Positions 37,054 through 46,963 of a stretch of DNA of 64,000 nucleotides are shown here, piece after piece (position 1 is the stretch's first letter; the number at the start of each line of letters is the position of its first letter). The DNA lies in NCBI GenBank assembly GCA_018114805.1, contig CP073042.1, positions 5,005,501-5,069,500 on the forward strand. The letters run 5' to 3'. The notes under the pieces are model-generated. The model saw only the letters and a program-made list of their open reading frames with translations. It had not been told where the DNA came from and ran no database searches. Both the position numbers and the translations under genes were made by a program. This DNA is from Candidatus Streptomyces philanthi (GTDB taxonomy: Bacteria; Actinomycetota; Actinomycetes; Streptomycetales; Streptomycetaceae).

Positions 37054-38055
37054 ATGGCGAGCGACCTCTTCGGCCGTCACTTCCTCAAGGAGCTGGACTT
37101 CACCGCGGACGAGTTCGCGCACCTGGTGGAGCTGGCCGCCGAGCTGAAGGCCGCCAAGCGAGCCGGCATCGAGGTGCGGCGGCTGGCCGGCAAGAACGTG
37201 GCGCTGATATTCGAGAAGACCTCGACCCGCACCCGCTGCGCCTTCGAGGTCGCCGCGGCCGACCAGGGCGCCTCGACCACCTACCTCGACCCGGCCGGCT
37301 CGCAGCTCGGCCACAAGGAGTCCGTCAAGGACACCGCGCGGGTGCTGGGCCGGACGTGCGACGCGATCCAGTACCGGGGTGCCGGCCAGGCCGTCGTCGA
37401 GGAGCTGGCCGCCCACGCCGGGGTGCCGGTCTACAACGGTCTGACCGACGAGTGGCACCCCACCCAGATGCTGGGCGACGTGCTGACCATGACCGAGCAC
37501 GCGGCGCGGCCGCTCACCGAGGTGGCGTACGCTTACCTCGGCGACGCCCGGTCGAACATGGGGCACTCCTACCTGGTCACCGGCGCGCTGCTCGGCATGG
37601 ACGTGCGCATCGTCGCCCCGCGCGCCCTGTGGCCCGCCGACGAGATCACGGCCCACGCCCACCGGTTCGCCGCCGCGTCGGGCGCCCGGATCACGCTCAC
37701 CGAGGACGTCGGCGAGGGCGTGCGCGGCGCGGACTTCGTCGCCACCGACGTGTGGGTCTCGATGGGGGAGCCGCCGGAGGTGTGGGACGAGCGGATCGCG
37801 CTGCTGCGTCCGTACGCCGTGACCATGGACGTGCTCCGCGCCACCGGCAAGCCCGAGGTGCGGTTCCTGCACTGCCTGCCCGCCTTCCACGACCTCGGCA
37901 CGGGCGTCGGCCGGGACATCCACGCCCGGTACGGGATGACCTCGCTGGAGGTCACCGACGAGGTCTTCGAGTCGGCGCACTCGGTGGTCTTCGACGAGGC
38001 GGAGAACCGGATGCACACGATCAAGGCGGTCCTGGTCGCCACGCTGGCGCGCTGA
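37054..38055 (+). CDS. argF: ornithine carbamoyltransferase
   Basis: Intact 333-residue enzyme. The carbamoyl-phosphate loop FEKTSTRTRCAF, the HPTQMLGDVLTM motif, the ornithine-binding VWVSMGEP (SMG) and HCLPAFHD are canonical. Next to arginine deiminase and a permease it most likely works in the catabolic direction (citrulline plus phosphate to ornithine plus carbamoyl phosphate), although it could supply biosynthesis as well. Length and start (MASDLFGRHFLKELDFT) match the ArcB/ArgF 333-residue class. TAGGAG lies 8 bp upstream of ATG 37054. No carbamate kinase gene follows. Confidence 0.92.
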   Translation: MASDLFGRHFLKELDFTADEFAHLVELAAELKAAKRAGIEVRRLAGKNVALIFEKTSTRTRCAFEVAAADQGASTTYLDPAGSQLGHKESVKDTARVLGRTCDAIQYRGAGQAVVEELAAHAGVPVYNGLTDEWHPTQMLGDVLTMTEHAARPLTEVAYAYLGDARSNMGHSYLVTGALLGMDVRIVAPRALWPADEITAHAHRFAAASGARITLTEDVGEGVRGADFVATDVWVSMGEPPEVWDERIALLRPYAVTMDVLRATGKPEVRFLHCLPAFHDLGTGVGRDIHARYGMTSLEVTDEVFESAHSVVFDEAENRMHTIKAVLVATLAR

Positions 38056-38070
38056 GGCCCCGCCCCGCCG

Positions 38071-38126
38071 ATGAGTGAATAGTCATACGCTGCAATAAGC
38101 AATCATGCAGTGAGGGTGACTAGAAT
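38071..38126 (+). promoter_or_regulatory. AT-rich control region, possible ArgR boxes and promoter
   Basis: TGAATAGTCATAC (from 38075) resembles an ARG-box half pattern. It is followed by a 21-bp segment with CTGCA/TGCAG ends (38090-38110) and a possible -10, TAGAAT (38121-38126), in front of the permease gene. The match to ArgR consensus is partial. Confidence 0.35.
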
Positions 38127-38363
38127 AGAAGTATCGCAGTGCGCGATGAGCGCGTACGCAGTGGGGTTCGGTCACACCGGCTCGGGCCCCACTTCGCTGC
38201 GCCGGCCCGATCGGCGCGGCCCGGGCGCGCCAGGCGCGTGCCCCGCCCGCGCCGCGGCTTTGGCCGCGCGCCAGGTCACCACGCTCCTCGTCCCGCGCCC
38301 GACCGTGGGCGAGCGCGCTCCCCCACCGCACCGCCAGCCAGACCCAGAGAAGAGAACCACCCC
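38127..38363. other. long leader before the permease gene
   Basis: About 240 bp of GC-rich sequence lie between the AT-rich control region and the permease ATG. No gene or clear structured element is visible. Confidence 0.35.
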
Positions 38364-39985
38364 ATGCACGCCCGACAGCTCCGCATCAAGTCTCCCGACG
38401 CGCTGATAGCCGTGTCCCGCGCGGACCGCGCGGGACACGGCCTGCGGCGCACCATGGGCCTGTTCCAGCTCGTGTGCTTCGGCGTCGGTGCGATCGTGGG
38501 CACCGGCTCTTCGTGGGGCTCTCGGACACCGTCGCCGAGGCCGGCCCGGCCACCGTGCTCACCTTCGTGCTGGCGGCCGTGACCTGCGTGCTGACCGTGT
38601 TCTCCTTCGCCGAGCTGGGTGGCGCCATCCCGGTCTCCGGCAGCTCCTACTCGTACGCGTACGCCACCCTCGGCGAGGGCGCGGCGTTCATCACCGGCTG
38701 GTGCCTGCTCCTGGAGTACGGGGTGTCCGTGCCCGCCGTCGCGGTGGGCTGGGGGCAGTACCTGAACGAGCTGCTGCGCAGCGTCTTCGGCTGGCAGTTG
38801 CCCGCCGCGCTGTCGAACCCGCCCGGCGAGGGCGGCGTCGTCAACGTCCCGGCCGTGGTGGTCATCGCGCTGGCCGCCTCGCTGCTGGTGCGCGGCGTGC
38901 GGGAGAGCGCCCGCGCGACCGCGGCGATGGCGGTGCTCAAGATCGGGGTGCTCGCGCTGTTCTGCGCCATCGCCTTCGCGGCCTTCGAGGGAGGCAACCT
39001 CACGCCGTTCGCGGCGCACGGGCTCGCCGGGGTGACCTCCGGGGCGTCGGTCGCCTTCTTCTCGTACATCGGCTTCGACGCGATCACCACCGCGGGCGAG
39101 GAGGTGAAGAACCCGCGCCGCACCGTGCCGCTGGCCATCATGGTCTGCATCGGCGTGGTCATGCTGCTGTACTGCCTGGTCGCGTTGGCCGCCACCGGCG
39201 CGCTGTCCGCGGACGAGGTGGCGGGCAAGCCGGCCGCCCTGTCGCTGATCGTCACCCACGTCACCGGCTCCACGGTGGGCGGCGGCGTCATCGCCTTCGG
39301 CGCGATCGTCGCCATCGCCTCGGTAGTGCTCACGGTGACCTACGGGCAGACCCGCATCCTGATGTCGATATCCCGGGACGGTCTGATCCCGGGGGTCTTC
39401 GAGCGGATCTCGCCGAAGACCGCGACGCCCGTGGCCGGTACCTGGATCGTCGCCGCGGTGTTCGCGGTGCCCGCCGCGGTGGTGCCGCTCAAGGTGGTGC
39501 TCGACCTGACCACGATCGGCACGCTGTCCGCCATGGTGATGGTCAACGTCAGCGTGATCGTGCTGCGCCGCTCCCGCCCGGGCCTCGCCCGCCCCTTCCG
39601 CACCCCCCTCTTCCCGCTGCCCCCGCTCCTCGGCATCGCCTGCTGCGGCTACCTGATCTACGGCACCGGCACCGCGACCTGGCTCCAGTTCGCCGTGTTC
39701 CTGCTGGTGGAGGCCGTGCTGTACGTCACGTACGGGCGACGCCACTCCCGGCTGCGCACCGCGCGCGCCGGCGCCGCCGACCCCGAAGCCGACGGAGCGG
39801 CTGGTGCCGACGGCGCCGCGGGGGAGGCCGGTGCCGAGGGTGCGGCGGCCGGGGCCGGTGGGGGAGCGCGCGCCGGCGCGCCTCCTGCGCGGCGCCGGCG
39901 CACGGCTGGCGCACGGCCGGCCTCGGGCCGGCCCCGGGCCTCGGCCTCGTATCGCGTACTCGTGACGGAAGTCACGAACAGGTGA
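38364..39985 (+). CDS. APC-family (cationic) amino-acid permease
   Basis: About 540 residues with 12-14 hydrophobic segments. APC signature segments: QLVCFGVGAIVGTG, then IFVGLSD after a one-base deletion near 38507, AELGGAIPVSGSSYSYAYAT, FFSYIGFDAITTAGEEVKNP and GQTRILMSISRDGLIP. This subgroup (CAT-like) carries arginine, lysine and ornithine, matching its place behind arcA and argF, so arginine uptake or arginine/ornithine exchange is likely. The C-terminal about 60 residues are Ala/Gly/Arg-rich, and the last residues run through the operator at 39960-39977, so the true stop may be earlier. Confidence 0.82.
39960..39977. promoter_or_regulatory. operator candidate, TCGTGAC-N4-GTCACGA
   Basis: A perfect 7-bp inverted repeat around GGAA lies 54 bp upstream of the enoyl-CoA hydratase gene. 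The inner 13-mer GTGACGGAAGTCA recurs identically at 49599-49611 in front of the other half of the pathway, which includes a paaX gene. Confidence 0.65.
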
Positions 39986-40031
39986 TAACTTCGAAGGGCT
40001 GCGGGCACCTGCCGTACGGCTCGAGGAGGCC

Positions 40032-40865
40032 ATGCGTATGAGTCCCTTCACCGGGTCGGCGCCGCGCACGCGGGAGTGGGAGCACCTGCGGCTCACCCTC
40101 GACGGCGCCGTGGCCACCGTCACCCTCGCCCGTCCCGACAAGCCCAACGCGCTGACCTTCGGCGCCTACGCCGACCTGCGGGACCTGCTGGCAGAGCTGT
40201 CCCGGACCCGCTCCGTGCGCGCCCTGGTGCTGGCCGGCGCGGGGCGCGGGTTTTGCTCCGGTGGCGACGTGGACGAGATCATCGGGGCCACGCTCGGCAT
40301 GGCGACCGACGCGCTGCTCGACTTCAACCGGATGACGGGGCAGGTGGTGCGGGCGGTGCGGGAGTGCCCGTTTCCCGTGATCGCGGCGGTGCACGGGGTG
40401 GCCGCGGGCGCCGGCGCGGTGCTTGCGCTGGCCGCCGACTTCCGCGTCGCCGACGCCAGCGCCCGGTTCGCGTTCCTGTTCACCAAGGTCGGCCTCTCCG
40501 GCGGCGACATGGGCGCCGCCTACCTGCTGCCCCGCGTCGTCGGCCTCGGGCACGCCACCCGGCTGCTGATGCTCGGCGAGCCGGTGCGCGCGCCCGAGGC
40601 CGAGCGGATCGGCCTGCTGAGCCAGCTCACCGCCGAGGGCCAGGCGGACGCCGAGGCCACCCGGCTCGCCCACAGCCTCGCGGCGGGCCCCGCGCTCGGC
40701 TACGCGCAGACCAAGGCGCTGCTGACCGCCGAACTCGACATGCCGCTCGCCGCCGCCATCGAACTCGACGCCGCCACCCAGGCGCTGCTGATAAACAGCG
40801 CCGACTACGCCGAGTTCCACGCGGCCTTCACCGGCAAGCGCCCGCCCGCCTGGCAGGGACGGTGA
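40032..40865 (+). CDS. enoyl-CoA hydratase/isomerase family protein
   Basis: Intact 277-residue crotonase-fold enzyme. The oxyanion hole is formed by LVLAGAGRGFCSGGDVDEI and AAVHGVAAGAGAVLALAAD; FAFLFTKVGLSGGDMGAAYL carries the usual catalytic region. In salicylyl-/anthranilyl-CoA clusters a hydratase of this type acts on the ring-reduced or ring-opened CoA ester. ATG 40032 is preceded by GAGGAGG. Its stop overlaps the GTG of the following bifunctional oxygenase (GTGA at 40862-40865), so the two are coupled. Confidence 0.88.
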   Translation: MRMSPFTGSAPRTREWEHLRLTLDGAVATVTLARPDKPNALTFGAYADLRDLLAELSRTRSVRALVLAGAGRGFCSGGDVDEIIGATLGMATDALLDFNRMTGQVVRAVRECPFPVIAAVHGVAAGAGAVLALAADFRVADASARFAFLFTKVGLSGGDMGAAYLLPRVVGLGHATRLLMLGEPVRAPEAERIGLLSQLTAEGQADAEATRLAHSLAAGPALGYAQTKALLTAELDMPLAAAIELDAATQALLINSADYAEFHAAFTGKRPPAWQGR

Positions 40866-43267
40866 CGGTGCCGGCGTCGGCCGCGGTGTCGGCCGCGGCG
40901 GCGTCAGGGCCGTCGGGGCGCACCGTCGCCGTGCGGGTCGCGGTCATCGGCGGCGGGCCCGGCGGCCTGTACGTCGCCGCGCTGCTCAAGCGGCTGCGCC
41001 CGGAGCGCGAGGTGAGCGTGTGGGAGCGGGGTGAGCCGCGGACCACGTTCGGCTTCGGCGTGGTGTTCTCGGACGAGACGCTGGGCGGCGTCGAGCACGC
41101 CGACCCCGTGGTCTACCGGGAGCTGAGCGCGGAGTTCGTCCGCTGGGACACCATCGACGTGGTGCGCGGCGGCCGGGTGCTGACCTGCGGCGGGCACGGC
41201 TTCGCCGCCCTCGGCCGACACCGGCTCCTGGAGATCCTCTACCGGCGCTGCCGCTCCCTGGGCGTACGCCTGCACCCGCGCACCCCCGCCCCGCCCGCCG
41301 CCGAACTCGCCCGCGACCACGACCTGGTCAGCGCCGCCGACGGGGTGCACAGCACCACCCGGGCCGCGCACGCCGATGTCTTCGCGCCCCGTATCACCGC
41401 GCACCGCTGCCGCTGCATCTGGCTGGCCGCCGACTTCGCCCTGGACGCGTTCCGCTTCGAGGTCGCCGAAACCGAGCACGGAGTGCTGCAACTGCACGGC
41501 TACCCCTACGCGCGCCCCTGCGACGGCGGCGCGCCCGGCGTCGGCCACGGGGCGGAGGGGGCCAGCACGATCATCGTCGAGGCCCGCGAGGAGGTGTGGC
41601 GCGCGGCCGGCCTCGACCGGTGCGCGGAGGCCGACTCCGCGCGGCCGTGCGCCGGGTTGTTCGCCGACGCGCTCGGCGGCCGGCCGCTGCGCGGCAACGC
41701 CTCACGCTGGATGGCCTTCCACACCGTCACCAACAAACGCTGGTCACACGGGCCCATCGTGCTGCTCGGCGACGCCGCGCACTTCTCCATCGGCTCCGGC
41801 ACCAAGCTCGCCGTCGAGGACGCCCTCGTCCTCGCCGCCTGTCTGGAGGAGCACCCCACGGTCGAGCGGGCGCTGGCCGCGTACGAGAGCGAGCGGCGGC
41901 CCGTGGTGGCCTCCACCCAGCGCGCCGCCCGCGCCAGCCTGGGCTGGTTCGAGGACCTCGCCCACTACCTGCGCCAGCCGCCCCGCCAGTTCGCCTTCAA
42001 CCTGCTCACCCGCAGCCGCCGGGTCACCCACGAGAACCTGCGGCTGCGCGACGCGCGGTTCGTGGCCGACGTCGAGCGCGAGGCGTGGCTGCCGCCGCAC
42101 ACCCCGCCGATGTTCGCCCCGCTCACGCTGCGCGGCCTGACCCTGCGTAACCGGATCGTGGTCTCCCCGATGGACATGTACTCCGCCGAGGCCGGCACCC
42201 CCGGCGACTTCCACGTCGCCCACATCGGCGCCCGGGCCCTGGGCGGCGCGGGCCTGGTGATGACCGAGATGGTGTGCGTCAGCCCCACCGGCCGGATCAC
42301 CCCCGGCTGCCCGGGCCTGTACGCGGCCAAGCACGAGGCGGCCTGGCGGCGGATCACCGGGTTCGCGCACGCCGCCTCGCCCGGCGTGGCCATGGCCGTG
42401 CAACTCGGGCACAGCAGCCGCAAGGGTTCGACCCGGCTGATGTGGGAGGGCATCGACGACCCGCTGCCGAGCGGCAACTGGCCGCTGGTGGCGGCCTCAC
42501 CACTGCCCTACCGCCCCGGCGTGAGCCAGGTCCCCCGGGAGTTGGACGCCGCGGGCCTTGCCGAGATCCGCGAACAGTTCGTCTCCGCCGCGCGGAGCGC
42601 CGCCCGCGCCGGCTTCGACCTGCTCGAACTGCACTGCGCGCACGGCTACCTGCTCTCCGGCTTCCTCTCCCCGCTCACCAACCGGCGCACCGACGGCTAC
42701 GGCGGCGACCTGGCCGGCCGGCTGCGCTACCCGCTGGAGGTCTTCGACGCGGTGCGCGCCGTGTGGCCCGCCAACGCGCCCATGACCGTGCGCGTCTCCG
42801 CGACGGACTGGGCCGCCGGCGGCACCACGGTCGACGACGCGGTCGCCATCGCCGCGGCGTTCGCCGCCCACGGCGCCGACGCCATCGACGTCTCCACCGG
42901 TCAGGTCGTCGCCCACGAGAAGCCCGAGGTGGGCCGCTCGTACCAGACGCCGTTCGCCGACCGCATCCGCAACGAACTGGGCGTGCCGGTCATCGCCGTC
43001 GGCGCCATCTCCTCCTGGGACGACGTCAACTCGCTGCTGCTGGCCGGCCGCACCGACCTGTGTGCCCTGGCCAGGCCGCACCTGTACGACCCGCACTGGA
43101 CGCTGCACGCGGCGGCGGAACAGGGCTATGAGGGCCCCTGCGCCCCGCGGCCCGCGCCCTACCGGGCCGGCAGCCGCAAGCCGCCCGCCGGGCGCGCCGA
43201 CGAGCCCAGGCCACGGCTGACGTTGCGCGCCACCGCGCCCGGCGCGCCGCGCGGCCGGACCCGGTAG
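40862..43267 (+). CDS. bifunctional salicylyl-/2-aminobenzoyl-CoA 5-hydroxylase-oxidoreductase
   Basis: Intact 801-residue fusion. Residues 26-400 are a class A flavoprotein monooxygenase: VAVIGGGPGGLYVAALLKRL, FGFGVVFSDETLG and GPIVLLGDAAHFSIGSGTKL. From about residue 413 an old-yellow-enzyme-like FMN domain follows: FAPLTLRGLTLRNRIVVSPM, ELHCAHGYLLSGFLSP and TNRRTDGYGGDLAGRLRYPL. This architecture is known from 2-aminobenzoyl-CoA monooxygenase/reductase and is annotated as salicylyl-CoA 5-hydroxylase in Streptomyces. The reaction is ring hydroxylation of an aromatic CoA ester followed by ring reduction. Start GTG 40862 fits the coupling; GTG 40935 is an alternative. Confidence 0.88.
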   Translation: MTVPASAAVSAAAASGPSGRTVAVRVAVIGGGPGGLYVAALLKRLRPEREVSVWERGEPRTTFGFGVVFSDETLGGVEHADPVVYRELSAEFVRWDTIDVVRGGRVLTCGGHGFAALGRHRLLEILYRRCRSLGVRLHPRTPAPPAAELARDHDLVSAADGVHSTTRAAHADVFAPRITAHRCRCIWLAADFALDAFRFEVAETEHGVLQLHGYPYARPCDGGAPGVGHGAEGASTIIVEAREEVWRAAGLDRCAEADSARPCAGLFADALGGRPLRGNASRWMAFHTVTNKRWSHGPIVLLGDAAHFSIGSGTKLAVEDALVLAACLEEHPTVERALAAYESERRPVVASTQRAARASLGWFEDLAHYLRQPPRQFAFNLLTRSRRVTHENLRLRDARFVADVEREAWLPPHTPPMFAPLTLRGLTLRNRIVVSPMDMYSAEAGTPGDFHVAHIGARALGGAGLVMTEMVCVSPTGRITPGCPGLYAAKHEAAWRRITGFAHAASPGVAMAVQLGHSSRKGSTRLMWEGIDDPLPSGNWPLVAASPLPYRPGVSQVPRELDAAGLAEIREQFVSAARSAARAGFDLLELHCAHGYLLSGFLSPLTNRRTDGYGGDLAGRLRYPLEVFDAVRAVWPANAPMTVRVSATDWAAGGTTVDDAVAIAAAFAAHGADAIDVSTGQVVAHEKPEVGRSYQTPFADRIRNELGVPVIAVGAISSWDDVNSLLLAGRTDLCALARPHLYDPHWTLHAAAEQGYEGPCAPRPAPYRAGSRKPPAGRADEPRPRLTLRATAPGAPRGRTR

Positions 43268-43333
43268 GCGGTGCCCGGGCCGGTCGCGGCGCGGCGACGG
43301 GCGGGGGAGCGGAAGGGCGTGGGAGGGAGGAGG

Positions 43334-44188
43334 TCAGCCGTCCGTGGACCGCACGGTGTTCATGACCTTCTTGATCTCGGCGTCGGTGAGCGCGTTCGGG
43401 ACGTCCTGGTCCGCGTAGATCACCCAGCCGTGCATGGTGCCGTCCGGCAGCTTCTGCGCGATGCTGTGCACGACGGCGGTCGCCGGCACACAGGCACTGG
43501 GCCGGTGGGTGACGGTGACCTTGGCGGTCGCGGTGTACCCGTCGATGCCGCCCCGCTTCCACGGCTTGGCCTGGCTGACCTCGATCCGGGGCTTGTGGTC
43601 TGGGCCGCCGTACGCGGCGAAGCCCCAGTTGCCCGCCCAGTTGCGGGCGTTCTCCTGCAACGTGCCGTCCTTGCCGCCACCGGTGGTGCCGATGGTGGCG
43701 AGCTGTCCCTTGCCCGCCTCGCCCAGCGCCTTGGGGTTGGGGCTCGACGCGCAGCCGCCCTCGCGGTAGTTGGCGGCGCCGGTCATCACGACGATCGGCT
43801 GACCGTCCTTGTCGAGGTAGGACAGCGCGGTGTCCTGGTTGATCACCTTCCACCGGTCCGCCGTGCCGGGGACGTCGTAGCGGAAGTGGTGCTCCGCGCG
43901 GCTCTGCGTCTGCCACCCCGCGACCAGGGGCTGGTCGCCGGAGGGGGCCGCCGTGGCGCCCGGGCCCGACGCGCCGGACGAGGCGGGCGCGGGCGATCCG
44001 CTCGCGGGCGCCGACTGGCTGGCCTTGACACCGTCGTCCGTGCCCCCGTCTGCGTCGTCGTTACACCCGCTCAGCGCGAGGACCAGGCCGAGGCCGGCCG
44101 GGGCGAGTACGGCCTTGTTCCGACGCGGCAGCGCGGAACCCGGACGCTGGTGCTGACGGTGCTGCTGGGGACTGTGTGACATAGGCAT
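43334..44188 (-). CDS. putative lipoprotein, unknown function
   Basis: 284 residues starting MPMSHSPQQHRQHQRPG. After a basic N-terminus comes a lipoprotein signal with lipobox LALSGC (VLAPAGLGLVLALSGC). A Ser/Pro/Ala/Gly-rich linker follows, then a globular domain: YDVPGTADRWKVINQDTALS, KDGTLQENARNWAGNWGFAA and HGWVIYADQDVPNALTDAEI. I recognise a common Streptomyces membrane-anchored family of unknown role, not a named enzyme. It is antiparallel to the aromatic-CoA genes on both sides and probably an insertion into that cluster. Confidence 0.7.
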   Translation of the reverse strand: MPMSHSPQQHRQHQRPGSALPRRNKAVLAPAGLGLVLALSGCNDDADGGTDDGVKASQSAPASGSPAPASSGASGPGATAAPSGDQPLVAGWQTQSRAEHHFRYDVPGTADRWKVINQDTALSYLDKDGQPIVVMTGAANYREGGCASSPNPKALGEAGKGQLATIGTTGGGKDGTLQENARNWAGNWGFAAYGGPDHKPRIEVSQAKPWKRGGIDGYTATAKVTVTHRPSACVPATAVVHSIAQKLPDGTMHGWVIYADQDVPNALTDAEIKKVMNTVRSTDG

Positions 44189-44350
44189 GATCAATAGCTT
44201 AGGTGGTCCCCGACGCCGTTCGCGCAGGTGGTGGGGGTTCACTTCGGTACGGGGTCGCGCGCGGACCCGAGTCGCTGCCCGGCCGCCGGCGCGCGCCGCC
44301 CCCGAGCCGACCGCCCGGACCGGAGCCCCGGCGGCGGCCCCGCGCGGCCG

Positions 44351-45824
44351 TCACTCCGGCCGCGCCGCCCTGGGCAGCAGCAGCATCAGCGCCGCCGCCC
44401 CGCAGTAGCACGCGGCCTGCCAGGGCAACACCGCGACCAGGGCGTCACCGTACCCGACCAGCGGCCCCGCGCCCCGGCCGAGCCCCCGTCTCCAACTCGG
44501 CGAAGAACACCGTCCCCAGCGCGGCCACACCCAGCGCGTTGCCCAGTTGGTCGACGGTGGTGAGCACGCCACCCGCGGTGCCGGCGTCCTTCGCCGGCAC
44601 CCCGGCGAGGACCACGTTCACCAGCGAGGGCGCCGTCAGTCCGAGCCCGCCGACGAACAGCGGCGCCGCCAGTTCCAGATACGAGGGCGCTGCCCCCTCC
44701 CGTACGATCAGCAGCAGGTGCGCCTGCGCCACGGCCAGCACGAGCGCGCCGCTCACCAGCATGGCCCGGCCGGCGCGCGCCGCGTACCGCACGCCGACAC
44801 CGGAGGTGAGGATCGAGCCGACCGCGTACGGGAGGACGACCAGCCCCGTCTGCCAGGCCGAGCGCCCGGTGCCCCACTGGAGGTACAGGGACAGCATGAG
44901 GAAGAACGAGCCGATCGCCCCGAAGAACAACGTGGCGACGGCCAGGCCCGCGGCCACCGCCCGCACCCGCAGCAGCGCCTGATCGAGCAGCGGCTGACCA
45001 CCCCGCGCGGCCACGGGCACGGCCGAGGCCAGCACCGCGAAGCCCCACCACGGCCAGCCCCAGTCGCGGCCCTGCACCAGGGGCAGCAGCACCAGGACCG
45101 CCAGGGTCGCGGCCAGGGCCGCGCCGGGCAGGTCGAGCCGCGCCCGCCGCGGCGCGCTCGACTCGGGCAGCACCCGGGCGCCGAGCACGAGCCCGCCGAG
45201 CCCGACCGGCACGTTGACCCAGAAGATCGCGCGCCAGCCCAGGCCGAACAGGTCCGCCTCCACGAGCAGCCCGCCGAGCAGCGGACCGGCGACCGAGGCG
45301 AGCCCGAGCACCGCCTCGTAGGCGCCGAACGCCCGGGCCCGCGCGGCCGGCGCGAAGACCGAGCGGATGATGCCGAACACCTGGGGCACCATCAGCCCGC
45401 CGGCCAGGCCCTGCGCGACGCGGGTGGCGACGAGCGTGGCGGGGCTGGGCGCGAAGGCGCAGGCGGCGGAGGCCGCGACGAACGCGGCCAGCCCGAGGAG
45501 GAAGGCCCGCCGCCGGCCGAACTAGTCACCCAGCCGGCCACCGGTGATCAGCCCGGCGCCCAGCGCGAGCGTGTACCCGGCCACCATCCACTGCACCGCG
45601 GCCTCGCTTGCCCCCAGGTCGCGCGCGATGGCCGGCGCCGCGACGCTGACGATCGTGGCGTCCAACAGCTCCATGAACGCCGCGACCAAGACCACGACCA
45701 GCGCGACCACCGCCGACCTGTCGTCAGCGCCCGCCCCGTCGCGGTCGGCGGGCGGGGGCGGTGCGGGGTACGGGCTGGAAGCGCCGGCGGACGGGTCGCC
45801 CGGCAGGGGGAGTTGACTGCTCAT
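44351..45824 (-). CDS. DHA2-family MFS drug exporter, in-frame TAG
   Basis: About 490 residues, 14-helix EmrB/QacA type. LVAAFMELLDATIVSVAAPA is the DHA2 motif D1 region; LGASEAAVQWMVAGYTLAL and AYEAVLGLASVAGPLLGGLL (motif C, the antiporter GP-loop) follow. A TAG at 45522-45524 falls between GGRLGD and FGRRRAF in the motif A loop; the frame is otherwise continuous. One shift near 44480 precedes the last helix, YCGAAALMLLLPRAARPE. It is divergent from the WYL regulator (62 bp apart), which is probably its controller. The likely role is efflux of a toxic compound by proton antiport. Confidence 0.8.
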
Positions 45825-45886
45825 GCGATCATCGTGACAGCGGAAGAGGCCAGCTACCGGCTGCTTCTCGTGCCAGGGTGGCCGCC

Positions 45887-46950
45887 ATGGTCGAGACCAC
45901 GGCGGCACGCCTGTTGCTCCTGCTGTCCCTGTTCCAGTCGCGTCGTGAGTGGCCGGGGGCGGCGCTGGCCCAGCGGCTCGCGGTGAGCCCGCGCACGGTA
46001 CGCCGGGACGTGGAGCGGCTGCGCGCGCTCGGCTACCCGGTGCACGTCACCAAGGGGCCGGGCGGCGCCTACCGGCTGGGAGCGGGGGCGCGACTGCCGC
46101 CGTTGCTCTTCGACGAGGACCAGGCGCTGGCCATCGCCGTCGCGCTGCGGACCGCCCCGGTGACGGTCGCCGGCATCGCGGAAGCCGCCGACCGCGCCCT
46201 GGCCACCATCCGCCAGGTACTGCCGAACTCGCTGTGCCACCGGCTCGACGCGGTGCGCGTCACCGCGATCGGCAACGCCTGGGACTTCGCCGCGCCCCCT
46301 GTCGCCCCCGGCCTGCTGCTCGCCCTGGGCACCGCCATCCGCAACCGCTCCGTGCTGACCTTCGCCTACGCGAGCGCGACACCCCCACCGAAGCGCCCCC
46401 CGCCGCCCCAACCGCCACCGATCCGCCCCCGGGCCACCCGACGGCGCGGGAGCGGCGCGTGGAACCGCACCATCTCGCCGTGTGGTCCGGGCGCTGGTAC
46501 CTCCTCGCGTGGGACCTCGGCCGTGGCGCGTGGGCCGCCTTCCGCGTGGACCGGATCGCCCTCGGCCCGGCCACCGCCGCCCGCTTCACGCCGCGCCCGC
46601 TGCCGAGCACCGACCCGGCGGCGTTCGTCACCGGCGAACTCGACCGGGGCGACACCCCCGACCACTGGCCCTGCCGCGGCGAGGTGCTCCTCGACGCGCC
46701 GGCCGCCGTGATCGCCCGCTGGGCGCCGGGCGGTGCGCTGGTCGAGGAGGTCGGCCCGAACCGTTGCCGGCTCACCCTCGGTGCCTGGTCGTGGACCGGA
46801 CTCGCGGCCCTGTTCGGCACCTTCGGCAGCGACATCGAGGTGGTCGGGCCGCCCGAACTGGCCGCCGCCTGCGCCACCCTGGCCCGCCGCTACGCCGCCG
46901 CCAGCCGCTGCCTGGCCGACCCGGCGACGGGCCCCGCGGCGTCGGGCTAG
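45887..46950 (+). CDS. WYL-domain (YafY-type) transcriptional regulator
   Basis: About 350 residues. The N-terminal winged HTH is RLLLLLSLFQSRREWPGAAL, then AQRLAVSPRTVRRDVERLRA. The WYL domain carries RRVEPHHLAVWSGRWYLLAW (family motif H-x-W-x-Y-L-L-A-W) and the C-terminal WCX extension RWAPGGALVEEVGPNRCRLT. The Pro-rich stretch near 46390-46430 contains one frame shift. ATG 45887 was chosen. WYL regulators sense nucleic-acid-like or small ligands; its divergent position implies control of the DHA2 exporter. It ends with TAG. Confidence 0.8.
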
Positions 46951-46963
46951 CCCCGCGCGGGCC

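Noticed and set aside
35053..38016. Very long open frames antisense to arcA/argF, and similarly at 21269-23344, 58665-60773 and 53669-55042
   Set aside because: These are frames opposite genuine genes with family motifs; their translations are Arg/Gly/Val-rich and show no domain, as usual for high-GC DNA.
2356..45524. UAG reassigned to tryptophan
   Set aside because: Several genes in the window end naturally at TAG (26678, 27210, 43267, 46950), and frame breaks of other kinds abound, so sequence error or mutation is far more likely.
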